Shown piece after piece: positions 27,303 to 40,226 of a DNA stretch of 64,000 bases (its first letter is position 1; each line of letters starts with the position of its first letter). The translations under genes and the position numbers were made by a program. Under the pieces are notes generated by a model that saw only the letters and a list, made by a program, of their open reading frames with translations, had not been told where the DNA came from and did no database searches. The stretch is taken from positions 1,426,001 through 1,490,000 of the forward strand of contig JAGGNK010015336.1 in assembly GCA_017590115.1 (NCBI GenBank). The letters run 5' to 3'. Source of the DNA: Montifringilla adamsi (taxonomy: Eukaryota; Chordata; Aves; Passeriformes; Passeridae).

Positions 27303-30300
27303 TGAATAAGTGTTTGGCTGAGCACTTCTACACCGTATTGCAGACAAACATCACTTATTATTCCTTCCACAATTCAATGGAAAGTGGACAATGGGTTCTG
27401 CTTTGGCATCTGACTGGCTTGTGAAAGGACACATCGTTTGGGCTTGTGCCTTTTCAAGAGTAAAATGGCTTTTGTCCAAGCATAATTGCTGGTGTTTTGA
27501 GTTCAAATGCTCTGTGCTCCATCACACCAACAGAAAAAGAGAATGCTGCTGTAAAAGAGCAGTTCTTAAAAGGCAAGACTGACCTTCAATCCCTCTGCAA
27601 GCATGGCTGGACCACCTTACAAAGCCTTGTTCATTCTCAAAATACATTAAAAACTACTCTGTGAGATCAGGCAACTGATTATGTAAAGAAATATCACATA
27701 AAATACATTACCAGCTTATTCCACTTCTTACACTCTAGGTTTCTCATTCACTTTAAGCTGGTATAAACAAGTACTTCCTCTAAGAGCACCATTCTGTACT
27801 TCCTTTTCTTTGCCCCTTGTTCCTTACTCCCACTGCTTCCTGTGCAGCCACACGAGCAGCACAGCAGTGAACCAGGCACTGTAACTGATCCAGGCCGAAA
27901 ATGAAGCTGACAAAAACATGTCCAAGAAGCTAAAGAAATCCTTTATAAAATCCTGTTGACTGCAGGGATCCATACCACAGTAACAGGGAGGCACAGGAGT
28001 GGCTGCAATTGTCCCTTTGGGAAGTAATACCCAAAGCCAGAGTGAAATTGCAGCTCACAGAGGAAAGGAGCTGTTGGTGGGTCCCTGAGGCTACAAGGTC
28101 AAAAAGCAAACTCATCTGCCCAGCTCCAGCCAGCTGCTGTGCAGAAGGCAGAAGGATCCTCAGGCATGCTGGGAGAGCTCTCTTGTAAATTCTCCTTGTA
28201 CTTGCCAGATGCAAGGCAGAGCACCACTTGCTTGGCCAACAGGCAGTTATTTTCTCCCTGGCAGTTTTGTGACACTGTTGCTAATAATTAGCTGCTGTTT
28301 ATAGTAACAGAACTGGCGACAAGGGATGTTTTTTTGGTGTTCAGTCACTGAACTAGGAAGAAAAGCATCTAGAACACATACCTGGAAATTTTGGCCCAGC
28401 TGGATAAATGGGCTCAACTACCCTACTGGAAGTTCAGAGGAAGGGCTGTATCCTTCTGTGATCTGAGTTGCTCCATCATAAAGGTGTAGACAAACTCTAT
28501 GACTTTCTATATAGGTGAGTCATAAGGCCTTTGGTTCAAAAGGGCAGCAATTATAGGCAGGCAGTTGTTTCAAGAGTTCTGACAGCTAAATGCAAACATT
28601 GAAAGCTTTGTAGCTACTGCTTTCTAAGAAGAGAACTGTATTAACCCTATCAGAGGGGGAAGACTACACTTGCTCAGGAATAATTTTTTTAAAAATCAAT
28701 TATATCATGTATTGCTTAACAACATTTCCATACATGAGCTATGTTACCTCCAGGTCCTGAAAGTCAGTCTCTCACTTTAAAACAGTCTTACATTACACCG
28801 GACTGGCCGGTTGTGAATCACTAAAACCCTGCCAAAGGAAAAAGGTTAAGGCTAACTGGGTGCAATAAAGAACCACATTTGACATGTCCTAACATCTAAT
28901 TCATCATTTAGGTAATCAAAGGCATTGAAACACAACAGCATAAACCAGCTTCTTCTACAAGGACATCGTGCCCAAACAACCCTATGACTAATACTGACTG
29001 CAGGTCAGATTCTTAGCAAGTTCATCTTGAAACCTGAGATTTGAAAAAAAAAAAAAAAAAAAAATAGAAAAGAGCCACTGGAAACAGCACAGTGCTTTTG
29101 CATCATGACCTACTTTTGAAGCTACCACACAATTTAGGCCACAGAAGCAAGGTCTGGGCAGGGGTAAGTCATTCTGCAGCACGTTGTGAATTAAAACAAT
29201 ATGAAGCAATCCACCTCACACGGAGAAACAGCATTTTTCCCACTTCTTCCAACACAAACTTTTGCCTGCCTTCAGGACGCTTCACAGACTCTAAGTCAGT
29301 TGATATCTTTTACAACCTTGCTGTTTAAGCCAAAACACGATGTTTCAAATACAAATTTATCTAAGAGAAGCAGATGACGCTGGCAGCTTTTCTACTCTCA
29401 ACGCTGGACATCTGACATCCTCTGCTCTCCCAACAAATAAATATCCAAACCACAATCCAAAACATAAAAGGAAGGGTGTGAACAGCTTGATTTTGGAAGG
29501 GTTAATGAAGATTTGTTGCACCCCTTCCTCAGTATGTATACAAAATTCCAGAAATTATTAAAGGCTGACAGACTTACAAACTCCAGCCCTGCCTAAGTTA
29601 AATCTTCCATAGGGTTTCCTGCCTCCTTCTTTCCATAAAGCATAGCCTTGACTAGAAACCCCTTGGCTTTCTTGGGACCCTCTTTCCATCCCCTCACAGC
29701 TTATTTGGAAAATGACCAAGAGTAAGATTTTGGCTCCTGCTGGAAGATGTGGTGATGCAGTCACAGATGGCAGTCTGGGCATGACAAACTCCCCAGGTGG
29801 GAATGTTCCTGCCTGGACACATGAGGAAGAAGAGAAAGCTCAAGAAGTAACGTGGAGAGGTGAAGGTGCTTGTGACATCAGGGAGAACAGCACTATTTCA
29901 TCATTATTTGTATTTTGGGAGCCAACATAATTTCTCTATTCATTATTCAGAAAAATATGTAGAAAATCAAGAGTCTTTATGCAATTACTGAAACAATTCT
30001 GGGAAGCCATCTTTTTAAGAGGGATCCAGAATTTAATGTGAGACAGACTTTATTCAGTGGATTGGATATTATACTGCTCCCTAAAGGCACAGCCTGTTAC
30101 TAATATTAGATCAGATTACATTGTTAAATCACGGCTGCTGCTGTTTTTAGTAGGAAATACTTCATTTTGTTAAACTGGAGAGGTGGCATTATCTGATTTA
30201 ACTTGTATTTTGATTTACTGATACTTAAAAAAGTCATACATACTCATATTACCTTCATGTTTGTTAATACAGATACATTAAACAAGTAAACAGCTAAGGG

Positions 30301-33300
30301 AGTACTGCACAAATAGCAGTAGAGAAGCCTTCAGAGCTAATGGAAAACGTTAACAGCTGAGACCAGGGAGGCTGGGAAGAAAACTGACACTAAAGCAGTT
30401 TCACAGCACAGCAAACACATAGGCATGCTTGATTTGCGATGGCTGTATCTCCAATTAGCAGGTTCTACACCTAAAATTAGGTAAAGGGCAAGACAGCAAG
30501 CACTAACAGCTTTCAAAACCAAAAGCTAACAACCAAGTCACCACAAAAGCACAGAACTCAAAACCTCATGGGGACAGAGATCACTCAGGCCAGTGTGCAA
30601 ACATGATGTTATGGGCTGACACTGCTGCAAGCCACTAAGAACACTCACTGATTTGCTCACATAGGCACAAACTTCAGTCTGAGCTAAAGCTATGGGCCAA
30701 CTTGGAATGTCCTATTTAAAGATCCTCAAGTTTTTAAACCATGTTGACCCCAAATGTTATCTCCCATCAGAATTAAACATATTCGTCCCCTCTGTCTCTA
30801 TGAAGTAGAACAACAGAGGAAAACAAAATTAAGGCTATCATCAGCAAACATCTTAATACATAACCAAGGGGATTAACTGCACCAGTCCCACCTTTCTGCA
30901 GAAGGAAGGGCAATGTCTAACCCAGCAGGGCTGGTGGTGCAAGAATAATCCTATTGGGACATTGTTGCCAGTAGCATTGTTGCCAGTAACTTTTTTTTTT
31001 TTTTGCAAGTTCTTTCACCTAGGCTGTCCTCCCAACTGCAGTGGGAAAAATGGAATACACCAGAGCAACCTTTGCTGATTCTCAAGAGTAAGAAATACTT
31101 TCTATAAAAGGTTGAGAGTAGAGTTTTGCATGAATATTCATCCATAAAAATAGTCAAGCCAGGACTGATTACTTAGTCTGTAGCTGCAAAGTTAGACGTC
31201 CCTTGCAGATGCTACTGTGAAAAGCACATTATTTTCACATACTGGCATTTAAACTAATCATATTCACTGCCTGAAAATTCACAGGCTGGTTTCTTCAGGC
31301 TGCAAATACTTAAGAAACCCAAATACTGACAGAATATGTATTAGACAATTAGAGAAGCTATTCAATAGATCAAGACAAAAAAAAAGAGCACAGCATAGAT
31401 CTTCATAAGCCGACTTCCTCTAGCATATCATTAATGTCTGCAAAGTCTAATTCATTGGAATTATCTTCAATTACCAGTCCCTAAACGCATTACCATCATT
31501 CAATCTCAGAAAACTCTGTTAAAGGAAGCTTTTGAAAACATCCTTAGAATTTTGTTCACCCTCCAACAAAGAAAGAGAAGTCAGGTTTTGACCGGATTTT
31601 ACTAACTCTGAGGAAATAATTAATCCCTCAGAGAAAAACCAAAACATCTCAGAAGAGGGTTTCTCACATTTCAGATTCTCCAAACAGTTTGTAAACAAGT
31701 ATATGTAACTGGTTATATCATCTTGCACTAAGTGCTCTCATTTTGCCTTGTTTGAGTGGACTCACAGATCAAAGGGGAACCTCATCATCGTGATTGCTTG
31801 GTAAAGAAACCAGCATTTACAGCCTAACCTACAGTTTGAGCCCACACCGACTCATCTCGATTGCTGGAAATTGTCTCCTGTCAGCACGAGGGAGAGATTC
31901 CTTCCCTTCCCCATGCAAGCTTTGCCGAGCTTCCCTCCATCTGAGCCAAGGAAAATACTGTTAACATCCCCTGATGAAGTATTAAATGGAACTCATCACT
32001 TCAGTACTGAAAGAAAGGAATAAAAGGTGTTTAAAGATAACATTTATTTCTTACTTACTTCCTGGCACCAAAAGAGTACCACCTCCTCCTAAACCTGCTG
32101 CAAAGGGTGTGGTAAAAGAGCTGCTTTCCACCCCTCTGGCCCCACACCCGCGATGCATGAGGTGGTGCTAATAGAGGAAACTGCAGGTTTAGGGTGCAGC
32201 ACCTTTGGCAAACATCTCCAGCGCCTCCCTTTAGCAGCACAAATAATTACAAACAAACGTTGAGAAAGCACACTCCATAAAAAGTATTGCTGGAGCACTT
32301 GAGCAGATCCCTGCTCCAGTTTTTGAGGCTGTCCCAAATACCAGCGTGACAGACGTGTTTATGTACACTGCCGTGAAGTAGAGCTATTTGATTTAGTTTC
32401 TCAATTATTTAAATAAACATTTGAACTGACCTAGCAGTGATGCACAGCCTGTGTATTTTAAGTAAGGTGTAAGATTACAAAACAAGACAAACAAAATTAA
32501 GAATCCCCTCTTAACCCCAATAATATTAAACCTTAAAATCAGAGAATTACTGTTTGGTCAATAATATGGATAAATCAGCACTTAAAAGGGTTGCATCACC
32601 ACACTGACTGCAGACCTTATTTACAGCATTTAGGATCAATACAGTAAGAACTTCCACAACCAGTACTTTTAACAAAGGAGGGAACTCACACCACATAAGA
32701 GTTACACCTTACAGGAGACAGAAACACAGGTAACAAACAGACTATATTTTGGCCAAGTTACAAACCATCCATTTTAGTGCAAATAATATGCTTCAGATAG
32801 CTGGTTTATAAGCAGTCCCACAGAAAGCTGATGGCCACATTTAAGAGCAACTTGATCAGGACATTTTGATTTTGGACGATGAACAAATGCTATTTTAGAA
32901 TGTGTTTTGCCAAGCTCTAACACTGTTAGAACTGTCAGGATAAGATATTTACTGACATGTACACTAAAATAATAAGAGGTTACAAGTGCTTGGCAGTTGG
33001 ACTTGATACATTAAGACCAGCTGGCAGGGCAGTATTTAGAGGACACAAACCTCTTCCATTTGTGACTCTGGAGAACTATGAAATACTTGGCAAAGGCTTG
33101 CCAGAATTTGGCATTTTTACCTAATTTGGGAATGACTGTCAGCTGTTCTCTTCTTAGAGGATGCACAAGCTCCAGCTTCCATGCCATTTCAACAGCAGAC
33201 ATCTGGACCACTCTGGGGTGAGACCTGCAGCATTCCTGCACCAGAGAAGTGTTTGCACCCTGCTGTCACATCAGTGCAATCACTATAGAAGTTCTTGCAG

Positions 33301-36300
33301 GTGAGAATATTTGAAAGCAAACCCAACTCCCAGTCTAGGTTTAGCCCTGTCACAGTCAGACAATTCAATCATGCTCTGTCAGTCCCAACAACTTTTCCTG
33401 CGTGCTTTCTGCAAAACACACAGCTGCCATACTCCAAGGGAAACTCAACATAGAACCCAAGGGACAAAGCTGCACTGTGAGATGGAGGCAGATCTCATCC
33501 ATGGAACTCTAACCATCCTCATTTCGTCCAGATCATGGGTCTTGCACCTCCTTAAGTCCCCACAGAGACAAGTTTCCAAAGCAGAGTGGTTAAGAGGAAT
33601 CAATGGTTTCAGCAGCTGCACTATAACTATTTGTTACAAGGCAGCTGGGACTACCACAAGCAGGTTGCAAAGGCAGTAGAGATGCTAATGTACATTTAAA
33701 TACCTGGAACACTGGTTGCCCTTGTGAGCTATTATTCCCACTTCCCGCCAAACAAAATGAAAACTAACCCACCCAAAATAACAAGAAAATGCTGTTTGAA
33801 AGGTATCTAGCCTTCCAAAAGCATTTTGTTGGAGGTTACTATCAGATAACACAGATGGATTACCTGAAACATCCTTAGTGAATTAATCTTTCACATGCTA
33901 AAGCAGCTTTTCTTGAATATCCATAAGAACAAAAACATTGTTGCAATAGTGTCTACAGGACTAGGCAGGCTTCTTCTAGGAAGGGGAGAGTTTCTCTGCA
34001 TTAAAAAGGTATTTAAAATCAACAAGTCATAGCCAATGTTAATTTAGGTGTAAGATTCAAAGTGATTGCACTTGAGTCATTCTACAGATACAGGGCTGCT
34101 GACATAAAGAGCAGGGCAGTGAGAGGTTCAGCCTATACAAGCACGATTGATTGTTTAGAAAACAAAGCTAATCTAGTGGTTGTTTCTTTATGCAAGGCTA
34201 ATTGCATACCAGCTGGAGTGCCTTTCCAGATCATTCTCAGAGGCAGAATGAATTTGTGGTCAGATAATATCACAGGTATTTCTCTAAGTAGGCAGAGCTG
34301 CTTTAATGTGTGCAGGCACAGAAAGCAGCATATGTGAAGAGCAAAACAATGAAGGAAGCACCAAACTGAGTGCACAAAGTAGCTTGATACTGAAGTGTAA
34401 CAGCTGAGCTGGCAGGTTATCCTACTAGACATCTAATATCCTCAGAAAGGGATGGGATCCTCTCTGCAAAGTGCACTCAGAGAACAAGCAATCTCTTTTG
34501 CTCGTTCTGTTACCCTGGATAAATCCTGAAATCTCAAGCCAAGGGGGAAATCCAGAGAAAGAAGTAGAAACCTGAACGGCTGACAAGATAAATTTGGCTT
34601 TGTGCCTTCATTGTTTAAAGAGACACCAAAATACACGTGCAGTTAGTGTAAGCTATCTTCAAAGGAAGGAATATAAAAGGGACTCCACAGACTGAGTGTA
34701 AATAACAGCTACAGCTTCAATTCAGGACTGAGTATCTCCTAATAATTTTAAAAGGCACACCATCTACAGCTTGAAGAGTGGGTGCTGATTTGAAGGATAA
34801 ATGGGAACAGCAACATCTTGCTCAGATAAATCTTTAGAATTAGTCTAACAGGCACCTAACATTAAAGGACCTCAGCTCAGGAGCTGTAGGACTATTCACA
34901 GAACAGAGGAAGAACTCACCAAACTGTGAGCTGATCAGTGAATGCTGCCTTCAGTGCTCTGAGGCTACCTGCTTATGCATCTCAACAGAGTGACAGGAGC
35001 ATTCTGTAAATTTGAGTAATAGCATCTAGCGGGAGCATGGGCTTCATGAAGAGAGTTAAGTTAAATAACTCATTCATAACCTGTCATCCACACACCTTTA
35101 AAATAGTGCTTAAAATTTGTGGTTCCATCACTGACTTTTCCTCATCTTGCTCCACTCATATTCAGTCTGGATTAATTTCTGCTGCTCTGCTCAGACAGCA
35201 GAAGAACTACCAGAACAAGAGTTTTAGTCCCTACTCTTTTTTGTGGTTTAGTCATCTTTATGGTTTGGCAGCAGCTGTTGGGAACAGGCACACCACAAGA
35301 CAGGGACTCAACTCTGTAAGCTCTCAGAGCTTTTTGTTCTCTGATCCTAAAAGTATAATGGATGCAGAGTCTTCTCACTGCTAATCTGGAAAGCTGAGCC
35401 TGACCTCACAATATTCCAGATGTCACATTTCCAGATCTTTCAACTCCTAATCAACTTGCAATAATATATTAAATTTCTCAATTTTCAAAACTGTCTTGAT
35501 GTTTATCTTCCAGGAGATGGCAACTGCCCACAGCAGCATCCCAAGCAAGGAGTATCACTAATGGCAGAGGTCAGACAAAGGATGATGGGAGCACACATAC
35601 ACCTGGCTGAAGCTGTTTGGTGTTTCTGACTAGATAAATTTCAAAGGGATGTTCTCTTTCTGTGCTGCAGAAGAAATCAAAGGCTTGCATCTAAGGGAAG
35701 AAGTGGGGGAGACCAGGAGGACAGTTGTCATGTCTACCAGGGGATGAGTTAAAGTTACAAAACTAAAGTCAGGTACTTGAATGAATACTGCACATATTAC
35801 CTAATCTCAACTTTTCAAAGAGTTTTACATCTTCAGACTATTTCTTTAAACAACTGCTCTACTTTTAACTGAACACTTTCTCTTATCAGTTTATTCTGGT
35901 ACAAGATAGTGGCTTGGCTTCCACCCCAGTTCCCATGAAGATAGTTAATACTTACAGATTCCTTTCTCTAACATCACAACCAACTAAATCCATTTATCAC
36001 ACGTGGAATTGATAAGGGATACGACATTCATTCCTGAATTATTTTGCTGTATCATTGTCTGCAAGGCATTTCTAAATAAGAGTTTGTTGAAATTAACAGA
36101 TTTGTCATTCAACTTTGCCACCCCAAGTCCTTGAAAAGCAAGACAAAAAGTTGTTACCTTCATATAGTGATGTACGTAGTCCTAAGTATTTGAAGTGCTA
36201 CACCTGCTTGAAGTACACAGCTGTTAAGAGCAGACAAACCAAAAATATTAAGTGAATGAGGCTTTGAGCAACTGGCAGTTATCCTGGTGACATTAACCTT

Positions 36301-39300
36301 GCCTAGAATTTCTAAAAGCCTTGTGTAAGCACTTTGGCATACTGGATAGCTTGTTACAGGCCTCTGGTTGAGGGAAGAGATTTTAGAATTGATACTAGAC
36401 AAGTAGAATTGCCTGAATTGGGTCACTCAGGAAGTCTTACAGGGAAATCCTACTCTGAAACATTTGGAGGTTTTAATAAATTAGCAATCACATAGGATTT
36501 CACAAATCTTATTAATAAGCAGTAGGATGTGCCATGCATTCCTGAATATATTCAGGCTCTGTCAAACTTTGATGAAACCATCACTGAAGTGGGTGGGACA
36601 CTCAAGACTCAAAGGACATTACAACAGCTTCCACAAATTTTGCTGTGAAGAGTAGCTGGAGTATTCCCAAGTAGCTGGAATATTCCAAAACAGTATTTCC
36701 AAGAAGGGTTTCAGGAGTTTTCTAGTGTTGGTCCAGAAATATTATCAGCCCATGCACTGAGAGCAGGTTTACTGAACAGGGATCGCTCTGTAAGGATTCA
36801 AAAGCATAGCATGAAATAAAACCAAAAACATAACAAATATTTATTCAAACACTGCTTCCTGACAGTGGTTTAGAGAAGGGATGCACATTTTTTAGGAAGA
36901 CCTGTAGATTCCAGCAGAGAAGCACAACCCAAGTCAGTTCATTCTGTTGAAAGGAGATGTCCTCACTTTTGTCCTAATGTTCTATTAAAGGTGAGGATCA
37001 CCTCATATGACAAATGATTCCTCATCAAGCACAACAACATTCAAGCCAAACACTTCAGTGAGCAAAGCATGCTGTACATCAAATTGAGCCAAGCAGAAAA
37101 AACTGGAAGAGGAAATAATCAAAAGGACAGGAACCAGAAGACATGATTACAAAGTCTGAAGGGCATAAGATTATTTCTAAACAAAGTCTTGACAGAGGGT
37201 TTCAAATGTAGAAGCTGTTGAAAGAACAGCATGACGTAAGCTCTCCATCAGGAAGGTAATGATTGGCCCAAGTTGTAACAGAATTAGAGAATATTTTCTA
37301 GATGCAATGGGTAACAGAAGGGCTATTATCCATCACAGGGAGAACAATCAGCAGGTTCACTCCTTCCTTGCCCTACTCATGGATCAACTTCTCATGGTTC
37401 TACAAGCTGAGGTTGCTCCCTGCCACTCTTTCATCTTCACTTGTGACCACACAGTTTCCCATCTCTCAGAGACCACAAAGGCACAGACATTTGCATGTGC
37501 TGTGTGTGTAGGTGTGAGTCTTCAGCAGTAACACAGGAAGCTGAGGAAGAAAACTATTAATTTCTTGTAGCTTGTGAACAGGAAAGTACATCTAATATTT
37601 GACTAACAAAATCTTAAAGTTAAGGCAAGTCATTGGTCAGTTCAGAGGTATTTGACATTTTACACTTTAGTCACTTGTCAGAGTGAGGAACCCCTTAGGG
37701 TGATAAGTTTCATGGCTACTGAACCTTATTTTAATGAAATGCATGGCTTGCCCTTCTGGGCTGTATTTTATTTTGGAGGCTTTACTGAGAACATTGTGCT
37801 TAGTCATTTTACTTTTTCAATTACAGGACCAGCACATGCAATAAGCTAATTTTTTTATTGTTTGAATAATCACCTGACAGATTTTCAGGAGGAATAAGAT
37901 TTGATTAAAGCAATCAGCAGCAATTAACCATAATATATCCTTAACTGTTTTAGGTTTTAAGAGCCTAAATAGATTTGAAATAATTTAATGTTGCTTTGTA
38001 CAGCATTCAAGATTTAACAGATAAAACAGGGCCACCACATCCCTGTTATCTCATTTAAGTGAAATCCATTTATCATCCTGTTAAGTTTTTATTCTTCCAG
38101 TAACAAATTTCAAAGTTCAATGTATTGCTCCTATATAAAGATTTCTGTAAAACACATGAGCAGACTTTTGACCCACAGACTTCTCTGGAGAAGTACATAT
38201 GATCATATAGTAAAACAGGCATAATTCCATTTTGTTTTAAGCCTTTCCTTTTAAGCCAAAAGATATTTAAATTTAAGTTTCAATTCCACATTAAAACAGC
38301 CATGATGTGACACACTACTATCCTTAACTTGTATTCTGGTTTTCAATCAAGCTGCAGTCAGTTTATGTTAACTTAATTGGGGTTGAGAATTAGGGGATAA
38401 AAATGTCTTGGTTTATCAGGAAAAAATAAAACCTGCAGGAAAAGAGTTTACATGGTGCCTGTAAAATTCTTCCTACTTATCTGTAGTAATGTGGACAGCA
38501 GTGTGCATAACTCAAACAAGTTTTTGCTATGAAAGCTTTTTCATCTTCCTCTGAGGACTTTGTGTGCCCTTGCTCACCCCTCATACATGAAGTTACAATG
38601 AATATAAAATATGCAACTGTATTCTGTATTTTACCCAATGAAAGAATACTTGTCATGTCACAATGAGCATCAACCAGGCTTAAACTTTCACTGGCAAGGA
38701 GAGCAAAACTCAGCCTTCAAAACGTGGAACTGAAATTTACATAGACAAATTTCCCAGGTATGAAACGTGAATTCCTTCTGAAGAACAGTGTAATCAAAAC
38801 AGACTCCAGTTTACTTTAGGACACATGGGCTAAATCAGCCATCTGGGTAGGATCTTGAGAGGCTTGATCCCAGATTTCTTTGCTGAACAGAAAACAAACT
38901 GCACACATGTATGTGCCTTCTCATATGCTTTTTATTAAACACTCCCTTCCATGAGGAGCAGGCCTGACAACCATTTGCTGAGATGAAACCATTTCAGAAG
39001 CACTGGCAGTTCAATGTTGCAGCCACAGCTGAATCCCACCAGTCTGGGAGCAGTGACACCTGTCTGTCACTTTGGATACATCCTCCCCACGTATGCTGGG
39101 AGTGAAACCCCTCACCTACCTGATGAAAAAAGCTTCCCAGATTTTCAGGCTTTGGCTGCACAATCTACAGTTTAATTCTGCGCCTAAACTACTTAGAAGT
39201 CTTAGAAGGGAGTGAAGATCTAACATGAAATTACATGGCCCAGATATAAACAATGTAGAATGTATTCATGGCTCATGTAAGCCTGTTGTATTTTCATTAT

Positions 39301-40208
39301 TCCCTGCAAGGCTGGAAGGGTCACAGCACTATTACAAGCCTAAGGCCTTTCAGATGCAAAAAGACAGACTTGTGTAGCTTTAGTCTTAGCTGCTCACTTC
39401 AAGCAACTTAGAGCTCCAGTTTGTCCTGTGAGGCCAGCAAATTAATGAAGAAAAATTCTGGGCTCTTGCTTGCTTTATCAGATAGGATGGAGTAGAGAAG
39501 TTTCCAGCCTTGGCTTCCTGCTTTCCTCTCAGTCCAGTCCAATATTTTAAAAATTTCTCTGGTGAAAGCCAAGAATTGGCCAGTGTTCTTGTTATTCTCA
39601 TTCTTTGAAAAGATATGACTATTACCCAGACAATGAGAAAGGAAGTTATTTAATCCCTACATCAACAGTGAGTAAGAAAATGAAGTATTATAATGGCATG
39701 AGCATAACCGCATCAGGTAAGAATTAAAAAATATGCTGGACAGTCAATAATGCAAAAATAAGAAACCCATTTTTATTTAATATTTTGACACAGGCAGGCT
39801 TCCACTAAGTTACAGGAAAGTGCAGTATTAATGAACTGAATGCTGCCACTGGAGATAAACCAAGTGTTGCTTTCATTTGCACAGTACTTCCACCCTGACC
39901 ACATTCATTTAGATGCAAAAAGGACAGGATAGTGCATAGTGAAGGTATTATAAATACAGAGCTGAAGTATTCAAACACATACCCTTATTAGAAAATATAC
40001 CTTTAGTATTAAAGCTTGGAGAACCACTACCAACACCTCTTTATTTGAGACTATTTTTTTCACAGAGAAAGCAATTTTACTGTGAATGCCTGAAGCATAG
40101 AACTGCAGCAGCTTTCTTATCCCATCTTCTAGGGCAAGAGCTCCAAATCATTTCAACAGCAGCAAAGCTGAAATCTTATTCCCTCCTTAAAGAATTTTGT
40201 AAGCTTTT
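27303..40208 (-). other. SLC45A4 intron 1, central part: no gene seen
   Basis: AT-rich sequence without credible coding frames. Small features are a run of 21 A at 29044-29064, a 15-base tandem duplication at 30960-30989 followed by a T run, and a near-duplicate AGTAGCTGGA-TATTCC pair at 36651-36687. Confidence 0.5.
29044..29064. repeat. Poly(A) tract, 21 bases
   Basis: An uninterrupted A run. No transcript-like sequence is recognisable in front of it. Confidence 0.9.
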
Positions 40209-40226
40209 GTGTGTGTGTGTGTGTGT
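40209..40226. repeat. (GT)9 microsatellite
   Basis: Nine perfect GT units followed by an imperfect ATGTAT extension. Confidence 0.95.
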
